In this document: positions 53,913 to 64,000 of the stretch, in pieces
Layout: each line of letters opens with the position of its first letter
Numbering within the stretch: position 1 is the stretch's first letter
Source of the DNA: Strongyloides papillosus
Lineage: Eukaryota > Nematoda > Chromadorea > Rhabditida > Strongyloididae
Length of the DNA stretch: 64,000 nt
Assembly: GCA_005656395.1 (NCBI GenBank)
Contig: SRSI01000049.1
Coordinates: 496,001 to 560,000 of the forward strand
Reading direction: 5' to 3'
Program-made: the position numbers and the translations under genes
Notes under the pieces: model-generated
What the model saw: only the letters and a program-made list of their open reading frames with translations
What the model was told of the DNA's origin: nothing
Databases searched by the model: none

Positions 53913-55559
53913 ATGGATTCTGGGGAAGTTTCTTTCATAAATATTATGGAAATTAGTTTGATTAGGAAGAAGATTCTTGAATACCTTTCAAATTTCAAGG
54001 ACATCAATTGTCTTGCTTCAACATGTTGGAAATTGAATCAAATTATTAATAATGAGAAAATTACCAGATCTATAGATTATGATTTTGGTCAAATAAATAT
54101 AAGATATGTAAATATTGATGATGAAAAAAAATTGATAGATGTTGAAGAACAATATAAATTAGGAAGTTATGCATTTATAAAACAATTGTATTTATCTGGA
54201 AAAGAAATAATTGAAAGTGAAGAATATAACAAAAAAAGATTTAATTGTAATGATACTGTTGAAATTTCATTTCGTAGAAATGTAAATTTATCTCCCAACG
54301 TTTTGAAGTCTGTACCATTTATTAGGAAATTAGCTAAGCAATACGATATAAATTGTGAAGAAAGAAAGAATTTAACAATTCTTAAGCTACAAGACGTAGG
54401 ATGTAATACAAGTTCTTTTTTTCTTCTACATGTTTTGCCATACTTACATCATGAAAACATGAACACTATAATTTTTCCGATAAGATTTTTTTCAAATGAT
54501 GTTAAGAGATACAAAGATTTATTAAACGGCATATTTGATGGTTTTCCAAGACTTTATAAACTTGAAATTGATTTATCACTTAAAAAGGGCTATTACGGTG
54601 GCTGTTCCATGGAAAAGAGTGCTGTTGATGAAGTAATGAAACAATTATCAAAAAAGAAAGATGCCACAGTACATTTTACGTTTTTTGGTGATCGTTATTC
54701 CCGTACTACTGATTATTTTCTAGTTTTTTTTGAAATTTCCATGAAATATGGAGTAAAAGTAACATTGTGTGAAGAGACTTTACTCCAGTTAGAAAAACAC
54801 AAAATTTCTAGTGTTTTAAAGCTTCATAATTGTTCAATAGAACATTGTGTAACACATTTCATTGGGAGAATTAATTATATGTGTTTTGATTTCCATGATT
54901 GGATTGGCAGCATGAGACGTTATGAAAATTTGGAAAAAGTTACTTTGATGCTTAAGATTAATTATTATGATAAAGTATTAGAAAAAAGTTTTCAAGCTTT
55001 TAGAAATACACAAGCACTAAGGAATCTTAAGAAGGTTGTAGAATTTGAGTTAATCGTCCTTAGGAGTCCGATACCATTACCAGGAAAGGAAAACGAAATA
55101 GAGATTTTACATAAAAATATTAAGCATCTTGTTCAATTATTACCAAATTCAGCTAAAAGATTACTATTATATGGCATTCCGAAGTTAACTTATGACATCA
55201 CAAGAACCATTGAGAGATACATGCCAAATATTGAAGTCTTATCTCTGTATAATATATCATTTGAAAAAAGTGATTGTCTTAGTGTTTTTACAAGATTAAA
55301 AGTGGTCACTATTTCTACCTCTTCTCCAATAGAAATTCCAGATAATGTAAATTTATTTGCCATTTATACTAAAGAGTCAACCAAAAATGATACAGATCAA
55401 AAACTCATTGACGAATACTCAAAAAAGTTTTCAAAGAGGTTGATTGTAGGAAGCATTAAAAATATATTTTTTAATGACATCAATGATTTTAAACATTATA
55501 GACATCTAACTCAAATAGAAAGTTTTCTTAAATATAAAAAGTACTTTCAATTATTATAA
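53913..55559 (+). CDS. F-box/LRR-like protein F6
   Basis: Single exon, 548 aa, the most divergent intact copy. F-box-like segment IRKKILEYLSNFKDINCLASTCWKLNQII (Leu-Ser for Leu-Pro). A unique loop (LRSPIPLPGKENEIEI) lies before the LRR-like part NSAKRLLLYGIPKL...RYMPNIEVLSLYNISF. Its C-terminus (KRLIVGSIKNIFFNDINDFKHYRHL) matches F1 rather than its neighbours. Confidence 0.76.
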   Translation: MDSGEVSFINIMEISLIRKKILEYLSNFKDINCLASTCWKLNQIINNEKITRSIDYDFGQINIRYVNIDDEKKLIDVEEQYKLGSYAFIKQLYLSGKEIIESEEYNKKRFNCNDTVEISFRRNVNLSPNVLKSVPFIRKLAKQYDINCEERKNLTILKLQDVGCNTSSFFLLHVLPYLHHENMNTIIFPIRFFSNDVKRYKDLLNGIFDGFPRLYKLEIDLSLKKGYYGGCSMEKSAVDEVMKQLSKKKDATVHFTFFGDRYSRTTDYFLVFFEISMKYGVKVTLCEETLLQLEKHKISSVLKLHNCSIEHCVTHFIGRINYMCFDFHDWIGSMRRYENLEKVTLMLKINYYDKVLEKSFQAFRNTQALRNLKKVVEFELIVLRSPIPLPGKENEIEILHKNIKHLVQLLPNSAKRLLLYGIPKLTYDITRTIERYMPNIEVLSLYNISFEKSDCLSVFTRLKVVTISTSSPIEIPDNVNLFAIYTKESTKNDTDQKLIDEYSKKFSKRLIVGSIKNIFFNDINDFKHYRHLTQIESFLKYKKYFQLL

Positions 55560-56799
55560 AATTTGAATGCAACATGATATTATTTTAGATTTCTACTATT
55601 TAAAATATTATATAACCATTAATTTTTTTATAGGTGCTTGCTCTTATAAACATTACAAATTTTGAATGAATTAAATAATTTTTTTTTGCAATGTTACGTA
55701 GTTGTAACATTTTGATCAATAAAAAATTATTTTTAAGAATTATATTGTGATATCTAAGATAAATAAGATAAGAAAAATAGATTTTTCTCCATAATAACCA
55801 ATTAAAAAATAATTAATTTTTGTGAAACAATTGTTAAAGTATGCTTTTTACCCAAAATAGTGGAGACGAAAAACATTCAAAAAATTCTGTCCAAAATAAT
55901 TTTTAAATGGGCTCTTTTTCAACATCGTTTAGTAAAGAGAATATCTTTACATTAAAAATAATAAAGTAAATAGATAACGAAGCAAAATAAAGATGTTATC
56001 TAATGATAATTATACATAAAAAGGATGGAAAAAATACAAAACTCTTTTCATACATTTTAAGAAAATGACACATGATCAAATTATTATATTACTTATTTCA
56101 GTAAAAAATCTTTTACTTCAGTTCGAAAGAAAATATTAAATTGTAGCTTCCTAAACAAGAGTTACAAAAAATATACTTACAATTTATAATAGGCTTGGTT
56201 ATTTAGAGATGAAATATATTTAGTTGTTTACCCAAAAAAATTGCAATTCAAACTAATAAAAATGAATTGCTATTTCACAAAAACTAAAATTATGGTTCTA
56301 CAATTTTTCGCACTTTATTTTTCTTACAATTGAATCTCAGTTAGGATCATGAACAAATATACAATATGATCTTCAATTAAGAAAAACTAAGATACATCTT
56401 TCTTAAAATTGTTTACTGTTGTCTTATCAATTGGAAGATTATTTGCGTTATGATTCATTGATCAAGCGATGCTGAAATTTCACAATAATTTAGCATTCTC
56501 CAAAACGCTTTATATGTTTGATTCTTGAGAAGAAACATTGAAGCTTCAACTATAATACATTTTAATTTCCAATGAATATCATTCTAAATTTTATTGAGTA
56601 AAGACGTTACCGTTACAAAATTTATGAAAAATTCTAGAAATGAGCTTTATGTTATGTAAACGTTTGATAAAATAAGATCTATATTACATGCATGTCGCGT
56701 TTTATTTGTAAATTTACAAATTGATAAGTAATAATTTCTTTATTTTAAAGGTTTCCATTGTTTAATAAAAGAATATTTTTTATTGTACGAGACTAAATC
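55560..56799. other. Spacer F6-F7 with promoter and 153-bp leader block
   Basis: Homologous spacer. Promoter block at about 56450-56595 with CTTCAACTATAATAC. Leader block at 56598-56750, here ending TTAAAG. No gene was seen. Confidence 0.5.
56598..56750 (+). repeat. 153-bp leader block before F7
   Basis: Same length as the F2 and F5 blocks. It keeps the TTTGTAAATTTACAAA palindrome. The last motif is TTAAAG in place of GTAAAG. Confidence 0.55.
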
Positions 56800-58434
56800 A
56801 TGGATGCTAAGAAAAAATCTTTCATAAATATCATGGAAGTTGGTTTGGTTAGGAAGAAAATTCTTGGGTACCTTCCAAATTTCAAGGATATCTTTTGTCT
56901 TGCTTCGACATGTTGGCATTTGAATCAAATTATTAACAATGAAAAGATTATTAGAAATATACTTTTTGAGAGAAGGGCATTAAATATGGAGTTTGGATGT
57001 ATTGGTATTAGAACTAGTGATAGCTTAAGATATATTGATGTTGAAGAAGAATCTAAATTTATAGATTATGGATTTATAGAAAGAGATGATTATTTTCGTG
57101 GTGAAGTAAATAGGAATGAGCAATCTAACAGAGATATACTTATTTGTAATAATACTGTTGAAATTTCATTTTATAATCGTGAGAGTAAAGTTTTTGAAAG
57201 GAACCGTGTATCATATATTAAGAAACTAGCTCAGCATTACAATATGAGGTTGAAAGAAAGAAAGGAGTTAACGACTCTTAGGATACACCACCAAGATTTT
57301 AATACTTTCATTTCTATGTACTTCCCTCATACCTTGCCTTACCTACATCATGAAAACATAAACACTATCATAATTCCAATAAGTTACTTGTCAACTAGTA
57401 TTAGCACAAACAATGGTTTCTTAAATAATCTTTTCGACGGTTTTCCCAAGCTCTATAAAATAGAAATTCATATAATGCATAGTCGCGTCAATATTGAAGA
57501 CTTTTTCCGTAATAAAGATGCTGTCGATGAGATAATGAAACAATTATCAAAGAAAAACAACGCTACAATACATTTTCAATATTTTGATCTTCATTGTTTT
57601 TTAACTGAATGCTTTCTGTTGTTCTTTACATTTGCCATGAAATATGGAATCAAAGTAACATTGTGTGATGAAACTTTATACAGATTGGAATATCGTTATA
57701 TTTATGATGCTCTAAGGGTTTACAACTGTCCTATACAGCAGTGTGTAACGTATTGCGTTGGAAAATTTGAATCTTTACATTTTTATTCACATGATTGTTA
57801 TAAAAGAATGATATATTATGAAAACTTAGAAAAAACAGTTTGGGAATTTAATTATAGTTTGTATGATTGTTTGTTAGAGCAAGTTTTTCAAGTATTTGGA
57901 TATAGACAATCATTGAGGCATCTTAAGAAACTTGTAGAAGTTCAGTTAATCTTCACACGTCATTATAAAGATAGCATAAATAAAATAGAAATTTTTCATA
58001 GAAATGTTAAATTTCTTATTCAATTACTACCAAAATCTGTTAAAAGACTACGATTATATGGCGTTCCAAAGTTAACTTATGACATCACAAGAACCATTAA
58101 GAGATATATGCCAAATATTGAAGTCTTATCTCTGTGTAATGTATCATTCGAACAAAATGATTGCCTTATTGTTTTTAAAAAATTACAAGCTGTGGCCATT
58201 CATAAAGATATACCAGTAAAAATCCCAGATAGTGTAAAGCTATTTGCTATCAACCCTAAGGAACCAACTGAAAATGACATAGGTCAAAGACTTAATGACG
58301 AATACTTAGATAAGTTTTCAAAGAAGTTAACAAATAACAAAGGAAGAACTATATACTTTAATGATGTCATTGATTGGTGTTATCATAGAGACCTACTTCA
58401 AATGGAGGATAATTTTTATATTGAATCTGCGTAA
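56800..58434 (+). CDS. F-box/LRR-like protein F7
   Basis: Single exon, 544 aa. F-box-like segment VRKKILGYLPNFKDIFCLASTCWHLNQII. The N-terminal two thirds resemble pseudogene F5 (KWHLNQ, YIYDALR, CVTYCVGK). The last third matches F2 (FHRNVKFLIQLLPKSVKRLRLYGVPKL), suggesting gene conversion. Ends VIDWCYHRDLLQMEDNFYIESA. Confidence 0.76.
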   Translation: MDAKKKSFINIMEVGLVRKKILGYLPNFKDIFCLASTCWHLNQIINNEKIIRNILFERRALNMEFGCIGIRTSDSLRYIDVEEESKFIDYGFIERDDYFRGEVNRNEQSNRDILICNNTVEISFYNRESKVFERNRVSYIKKLAQHYNMRLKERKELTTLRIHHQDFNTFISMYFPHTLPYLHHENINTIIIPISYLSTSISTNNGFLNNLFDGFPKLYKIEIHIMHSRVNIEDFFRNKDAVDEIMKQLSKKNNATIHFQYFDLHCFLTECFLLFFTFAMKYGIKVTLCDETLYRLEYRYIYDALRVYNCPIQQCVTYCVGKFESLHFYSHDCYKRMIYYENLEKTVWEFNYSLYDCLLEQVFQVFGYRQSLRHLKKLVEVQLIFTRHYKDSINKIEIFHRNVKFLIQLLPKSVKRLRLYGVPKLTYDITRTIKRYMPNIEVLSLCNVSFEQNDCLIVFKKLQAVAIHKDIPVKIPDSVKLFAINPKEPTENDIGQRLNDEYLDKFSKKLTNNKGRTIYFNDVIDWCYHRDLLQMEDNFYIESA

Positions 58435-60157
58435 TTTTATAGTGTATTTTTGTTAAAATATTTTGATTAACAAAAAAATAATTTTAAGAATTTCCTTGAG
58501 ATATATATAACAAATAAGATGAGGACAGTAAATGTTTCTTCACTATAACTCATTTTAAATACTACGGATTTTGAGAAATAATTTTCAAAATATGTGTTTT
58601 TACTTAAAATTAAGGAGACACCTACTTTTAAATAAATATGGTCTAATTACATTTAAAATACTGTTATAATCGTTTATTTTTATGTCTAGTTATCAAATAA
58701 AGTAACTTTTTTTAGACATGTTAAAATAAATAGTTAATGAAATAAAGTAAGCGCGTGATCCACTGGTGATTATACATAAAAACGATAAAAATATTTAAAA
58801 CTTTTCTTATGTATTTCAAGCGAATAATACAATATTTAAGATATACTACGTTGCGTATATTTTAAAGAACAATCCCGTAGACTATTATTAAGTGTATGAA
58901 AAACTTGCAAGGGTTATTTGGAGATTAATTATCTCTTAAGGAATCGTTTTTTTACGTTTATATATTTATCATTTGTATGAATACATCCTATTTTATCTAC
59001 ACACTATTTACTTTTTCTGATTCAATAAGTTTAAAAAGCAAAAAAGCTTAAATTTTTACCTTTTAGTAAATCAGATAATTAAAAAAGATCAATTTATTTT
59101 TTTAATAAGTAGAAATACATTATATTTAATAATTTTAGACATTTAGTTGATTTTTTTTCTGAAAAAATTATAAGTCTTAGAATAATCAAGAAATAAGATA
59201 ACTACAGATATCAATTACATTTGTATACATGTTTCTTTAAATATCAAATTTTTTTAATATTATCCAACAAAATGTTTATAAAATATTTTTTTTAAAAACA
59301 GAGCTACTTGAAGATTAAACTTTGACCAAAAAACCCTGATTTTTAAGAAATGTATTACGATCATTTCTTTATAATTAACTATATAATATTCGAAAATTAT
59401 TTTAAAAATTTTGGGATGACACATGATAAAATTATTATTGCTTATTTCAATAAAAAATCTTTTATTTTAGCTCAAATATTAAACCGTGGCCTCCGACACA
59501 GGAGTTATATAATTAATAAGATTATCATATTTTTTAAAACAATCGTGTAAAGTATACGTTTGGTAGTGGTGTAAAGAAATATGATAACATGTTTACATGA
59601 GTAATCATTTTTTATTTTTATCTTTAGTTGTCGTACGTCCATTTCATGACTGATTAAGAGATACCTTTTTAAATAAATATGTTGACCCTTTATAAAAATA
59701 TTTTACTTATATAGGAAAATTATATCTACGACATACAATAGCTTAGCTTATTCAGAGTTGCAATACATTTAGTTATCTGCCCAAAAAGATTATAATTAAA
59801 ACCATAAAAAAAATTCGCTACTTCAAAAATGCTGAAATGATATTTCTACGACTTCTCATACTTTAATATTACAATTTTAGCTTCTTTAGGCTTACGAATA
59901 AAGTACGATGTAATCATTAAACAAAAAAAATTAAAATTAAATTATATCTTACTTGAATTTGTTTATGATTGTCTTTTTCATTGAAGACGTATTTGTGTTA
60001 TAACGTTTATTGATAATGTAAAAATTACACTATCGTTTAGGATTCTCCAAATTGTTATACACGTGTGTTTTCTTAAGAAGAAGAATAAACTCTAAATATA
60101 ACGGTTTTTAATTGTCATTTTAATTGCATTATAGATTTTATTGCATTAAACTAAATT
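58435..60157. other. Long spacer F7-F8 with extra sequence
   Basis: 1.7 kb. The part 58840-59400 has no counterpart in other spacers and no recognised gene; the 66-codon frame at 59350 is probably chance. From about 59400 it matches the F3-F4 spacer, including the second copy of the shared insertion (59513-59713). Promoter block at about 60000-60157. Confidence 0.5.
59513..59713. repeat. Insertion shared by F4 and F8 upstream regions (copy 2)
   Basis: Flanked by TTATATAA (59505-59512) and TTATATA (59707-59713). Contains the same TTAGTTGTCGTACGTCCATT run as the copy at 47779. Confidence 0.6.
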
Positions 60158-61789
60158 ATGGATACTCAAGAAATTTCTTTTATAAATATTATAGAAATTG
60201 GTTTAGTTAGGAAGAAGATTTTTGAGTACCTTCCAAGTTTTAAAGATATCAATCGCCTTGCTTCAACATGTTGGAAATTGAAGAATATTATTAAGAATGA
60301 AAAGATTATAAAAAATATATTTTATGATGACGGTCGAATAAATACAAAATTTGCAAAGATTGATGTTATAAGAGAATTTACAGATGTCCAAGAAGAATCT
60401 AAATTTGAAGATTGTGCGTTTATAGAAAACTTTGACTATATTTATTATGGAGGAAAAAAGGACGAAAAGTTTGACAGAGATAGATTTATCTGCAATAATA
60501 CTGTCGAAATCTCATTTTTAACTGGAGAGAGAGAAGTTTCCAGTGAGAAGTATGTACCATTTATTAGGAAACTAGCTGAACATTAAAAAATAAATTGTGA
60601 AGAAAGGAAGGATTTAACAATTCTTAAGATAAATGACCAAAGATTTGGCAGTAGTTTTAGTGCTCTTTTACTTGTCTTGCCATATCTACATCATGAAAAT
60701 ATAGAAACAATCATAATTCCAATAAATATCTTTTCAAATAATATTAACAAATACAATGGATTGTTAAATAATTTATTTGATGGCTTTCCGAAACTTTACA
60801 AACTTGAAATTCATTTATCATTTGGTTTTAACGTCTACAATAATTTCTACCATAATAACGATGCTATTGATGGTATAATGGAACAATTATCAAGAAAAAA
60901 GAATGCCACAATACATTTTTACTATTTTGACGATCGTTTTTCCTGTACTGTTGATTACTTTCTAGTTTTCTTTGAAATTGCCATGAAATATAGAATCAAA
61001 GTAACAATGGATGATGAAACTTTGTTCTTGTTGAAAGACCGTAATATTTCAAACATTTTGAAGCGTCATAATTATTCAATAGAGCAACATGTAATTACTT
61101 GCATGGATTGTATTGATTCTTTAGATCCTGATTAACATGATTGTTTTAGAAGAATGAGATATTATGAAAATTTGGAAAAAATTTGTTTGATATTTAACTA
61201 TAGTTTGTATGATTGTTCGTTGGAAAAGAATTTTAAAGCGTTTAGAAACATACAATCCTTGAATAATCTTAAGAAAGTTGTAGGGCTTGAGTTAACCTTC
61301 GTAAAACATCATACTGGAATTAGTAAAGATGAAATTGAAATTTTCCATAAAAATTTTAAATATCTTATTCAATTATTACCAAGTTCTGTTAAAAGACTAT
61401 ACTTATATGGCATTCCTAAGTTAACTTATGATATCACAAGAACTATTGAAAGATATATGCCAAATATTGAAGTCTTGTCTCTGTGTAATGTATCATTTGA
61501 AGAGACTGATTGCCTTTGTGTTTTTAAGAAATTACAAGTTGTCGCCATTCGTAGCGATATACCAGTAAAAATCCCAGGTAGTGTAAAGTTATTTGCCATC
61601 AATACTATGGAATCACCCGAAAATGATATAGGTCAAAAACTTATTGATGAATACTCGGATAAGTTTTCGAAGAGGTTAACGGATAACAATGGGAAGCATA
61701 TTTATTTTAAAAATTTCAATGATTGGAGATGTTATAAACACATACTTCAAATTGAGAATACCTTCTATAGGTTTAATCCATACTTTTAA
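60158..61789 (+). pseudogene. F-box/LRR-like gene F8 with two in-frame stops
   Basis: 544 codons in one unbroken frame except for two nonsense codons: TAA at 60584-60586 (relatives have TAC, Tyr) and TAA at 61133-61135 (relatives have TTA, Leu). There are no frameshifts. F-box-like segment VRKKIFEYLPSFKDINRLASTCWKLKNII. The second half is nearly F1 (FKAFRNIQSLNNLKKVVGLEL; SSVKRLYLYGIPKL), while residues about 110-190 resemble F4. A young pseudogene, or a gene in which only the first 142 residues (F-box part) are made. Confidence 0.85.
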
Positions 61790-62878
61790 TGATACAGTGA
61801 ATAGTATAAATATAAGGGATAAACGAAACACCAAAAGGAGTTATAATTAAGTAATCAAAAATATAGATGACATCATTTTGTATAATTAACTAACTAATTA
61901 TTTAATTATTGTGAATTCTAGGGGTTTTTTTGTACAGTTTGTTTTATTTGGTGTTCTGAATAAAGTTTGAATAAGCTATCTATTCGCCACTAAAATCTAA
62001 AATTTACTATACACAGTTGTAATATTTTGATTAATAAAAATTGTTTTTAAAAATTTTCATGATTTTTTCATTTCTTACTAAACAAATATTATATATGATA
62101 TCTATTTTCTCATTATCAGGGTTCACAAAAAAAGCTGACAAGCGTTTAGGCTGATGAAGCCTATGTTTAAAACGTTTTTTTCATTTTCTAATAGCATTAT
62201 GTCGCTAATCTTTGAACATGCAATTAACTTGCTTTTATGAGTGCTTCACATTTTCTATAGGTTTTTTTCGTAATTGTAAATCATCGCTCCTACCAACGAA
62301 CTGCTGCAAAAACCAAAAACAAACAAAGGTAGTAAAACTTCTAACATAGTAGACAATCAGCAACCCATTCAAAATAAAAAACAACAAACTTCTAAAAAAC
62401 GTGGTAGACGAAAAGTTTCTCAAGAATGTCGTGAGCTTTCCAAGTAGTGTTTTGTGCAATTTCTTGAGACATTTTAATGTGTTAGAGGCAAAAGAATGTT
62501 TTGCTTACGTCAATATAAATCAGGCATCTCAAGATTCATATCCTTAAAACATTTATTCCACAACTTTTTTATCTCAAGGAAATTTATTCTACCCGGTGGA
62601 GAAGAATCATTCACAGTAATAGATCAAGGAATATTTACAAAAACTTTCAAATCTCAGAAAGTCATACAAATCAGATGTAAAAAAGATTTACTATCAACTT
62701 TGACAACGATAGAAGATATTATGATAAAATATCTATTGATAATCATGTAGAAGAAGTACTTTCTGGTAGGGCTGTTCGAGCATCTTTTTTGCCATATATA
62801 ATTTACAGTTAAAAAATGTTTACTTATTTTAAAAAATCGTTTATATGCATATATTTTTAAAAAATAAAGCTACTCTAT
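61790..62878. other. Spacer after the F-box array, with unidentified short frames
   Basis: Array homology ends at about 62060. On the + strand 62330-62447 reads a Gln/Lys-rich stretch ending KKRGRRKVSQE, and 62496-62750 is an 84-codon ATG frame (MFCLRQYKSG...). Neither is recognised. They may be relics of one decayed gene. Confidence 0.35.
62496..62750 (+). CDS. Unrecognised 84-aa ORF
   Basis: ATG at 62496; contains ILPGGEESFTVIDQGIFTKTF and a basic IRCKKDLL segment. No signal peptide or known motif. It lies in the gap between the F-box array and the galactosyltransferase, on the opposite strand to the latter. It has no visible promoter or intron signals and may be part of a decayed gene. 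Confidence 0.25.
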   Translation: MFCLRQYKSGISRFISLKHLFHNFFISRKFILPGGEESFTVIDQGIFTKTFKSQKVIQIRCKKDLLSTLTTIEDIMIKYLLIIM

Positions 62879-63955
62879 TTACTTTCTAAAGTTGTATTTT
62901 GAAAATTGTCTTATTAATGCTAACTTCTTATTAACTTTCAATTTTGTGTAGATATTATCACTACTCTCCATCCTATTCAGTCTTGAATTTCTTCCTATTA
63001 CTTCCATATGGTACAAAAAAAACTCTAAAGCATACATCATCTCACCCCTAACATAGTGAAAAGTTATTGGAAAATCAGCCACAGCATTCATTGAAGTATT
63101 GTACTGAAACTTTGCCATTGCAATAAATCCCTGTTTGAAGCCATCAACTGCAGGGGACAGTGCTCTTGGAGGATCCAATACATTGAACAAAACTCTATCC
63201 CTACTATCAAGACTCTTACTTGGTATCGCACCTAACTTTTCTAAACATAACCCAACTTCGAGATCATCAAAAGCTTCATCTGTCTGTCTACAATACTTTG
63301 AGTCACTAAAGCCCTTTTCAACTAACTCCTTGACGCTTCTCCTACTCATAACATAACCAGCTCCACCACTATTGTAAGTATGAGGGTCGAACTTACCACC
63401 AGCGGCAACTCTAAAACCGTGATAACCATGCTTGTTTGGATCCTCATTCAACAGGAAAGCCCTCAAGTTTTCCATAACAACGTATGTATCGTCATCTGCC
63501 TTGATATACCAATCGTACTTGTTGCCATATTTTTTCCAAACATATCTCAAAGTATTTTTCATCTTCCCAAAAGAGAATGAATATCCATCGTTGTGATAAG
63601 CCTTGAAAGTTGGGATATCCTTATTTTCCTCTCCAGATCCAAAGATATAATTGTTACATCTTTTTATCCATGTCTGCTTTTGAAGTATGGCTCTCTCCCT
63701 GTTGACTTTTGATGTTAAAACGATGCAGAATACTTTCACTGTTTTTGTCATTTGTGAGTTTATTGTGCTAAACACTAACAAATAAAAAGTTGAAGTAAAT
63801 ATCAAAGAAAGTAACTTACCTGAATCATCAAAAGAGTTGTTAAAAAGTTTTTCATACTGTGGTTGATTAATACTATTCTTCTTTTTCCCACAGGAAGCAT
63901 AGTTAAGCAAAAAGAAGATTAAAATAATACAGAAAGGGCTGTTAATACTTATCAT
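62879..63955 (-). CDS. Core-1 beta-1,3-galactosyltransferase-like protein (C1GALT1 family, GT31)
   Basis: ATG at 63955, stop at 62879. A likely 45-bp intron (63819-63775, GTAAGT...TTGTTAG) gives exons 63955-63820 and 63774-62879, 343 aa; because 45 is divisible by 3 the unspliced frame is also open (358 aa). The N-terminal hydrophobic segment (residues 7-21) is a signal anchor or signal peptide. GT31 landmarks follow in order: VKVFCIVLTS, KQTWIKRCNNYIF, SGEENKDIP, KADDDTYVVMENL (DDD metal/UDP-Gal site), SGGAGYVMS, FDDLEVGLCLEKLG and FHYVRGEMMYALEFFLYH. The family adds galactose to GalNAc-Ser/Thr (T antigen) in the Golgi. The stem is short, and some Cys of the vertebrate enzyme are absent. Confidence 0.88.
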   Translation of the reverse strand: MISINSPFCIILIFFLLNYASCGKKKNSINQPQYEKLFNNSFDDSGKLLSLIFTSTFYLLVFSTINSQMTKTVKVFCIVLTSKVNRERAILQKQTWIKRCNNYIFGSGEENKDIPTFKAYHNDGYSFSFGKMKNTLRYVWKKYGNKYDWYIKADDDTYVVMENLRAFLLNEDPNKHGYHGFRVAAGGKFDPHTYNSGGAGYVMSRRSVKELVEKGFSDSKYCRQTDEAFDDLEVGLCLEKLGAIPSKSLDSRDRVLFNVLDPPRALSPAVDGFKQGFIAMAKFQYNTSMNAVADFPITFHYVRGEMMYALEFFLYHMEVIGRNSRLNRMESSDNIYTKLKVNKKLALIRQFSKYNFRK

Positions 63956-64000
63956 TACACAAATAATTTACTTATGTATCATTAATTTGTATTTATATCA

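Larger units (their letters stand above)
39901..61800 (+). repeat. Tandem array of eight F-box/LRR-like genes
   Basis: Units of 2.6-3.4 kb contain a single-exon gene plus homologous upstream and downstream sequence. Gene starts are at 40058, 42947, 45519, 48431, 51205, 53913, 56800 and 60158, all on one strand. Confidence 0.92.

Noticed and set aside
62235..62459. 74-codon hydrophobic - strand frame
   Set aside because: No motif, and the opposite strand gives a more protein-like basic reading; probably chance.
1..64000. CRISPR arrays, operons, ribosome binding sites, bacterial features
   Set aside because: Spliced animal genes and nematode-type transposons show this is nuclear animal DNA; no direct-repeat/spacer pattern was seen.

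Overview
The window is a very AT-rich stretch of an animal nuclear genome, almost certainly a nematode and most likely a Strongyloides-type (clade IV) worm. The support is short (about 45-110 bp) GT-AG introns, lineage-expanded serpentine chemoreceptor and F-box families in tandem, a nematode-style Thr-rich secreted protein, mariner elements and a Ty3/gypsy retroelement. The genus is an inference; no species-diagnostic gene is present.

Positions 1-33,100 hold a tandem array of two-exon 7TM chemoreceptor-like genes (srg/srv-like), all on the + strand. There are nine copies with an intact main exon and two pseudogenes. Two subtypes alternate: A (starts at 6, 12309, 15542, 32089) and B (5321, 7974, 9597, 13916, 18915). 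Most copies share a promoter with a 9-bp-stem hairpin followed by a TATA box about 43 bases before the ATG. In every copy a phase-2 intron follows TM7, so the main reading frame appears to stop just inside the intron. Mobile DNA has repeatedly entered the array: two decayed mariners (1117-2030, 3594-4877), a composite insertion with a 740-bp MITE (6496-7522), a solo LTR (17755-18005) and a 10.7-kb Ty3/gypsy element (19805-30473). The Ty3/gypsy element split the last exon of the receptor at 18915. It is itself split, between RNase H and integrase, by a 1455-bp foldback element.

Positions 33,500-39,600 are a sparser single-copy region. It contains a possible 52-aa membrane peptide, an LPGAT1-family acyltransferase (- strand, two exons), a 3.3-kb stretch with no gene seen, and a four-exon Thr-rich secreted protein (- strand).

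Positions 39,900-61,800 are a second tandem array: eight single-exon F-box/LRR-like genes of about 540-550 codons at 2.6-3.4-kb spacing, + strand. Six are intact, one is decayed, and one carries two in-frame stops. A C1GALT1-like (core-1 galactosyltransferase, GT31) gene on the - strand closes the window at 62879-63955. The two arrays look like fast-evolving, birth-and-death families (chemosensation; probable ubiquitin-ligase substrate recognition), with clear traces of duplication, gene conversion and transposition.
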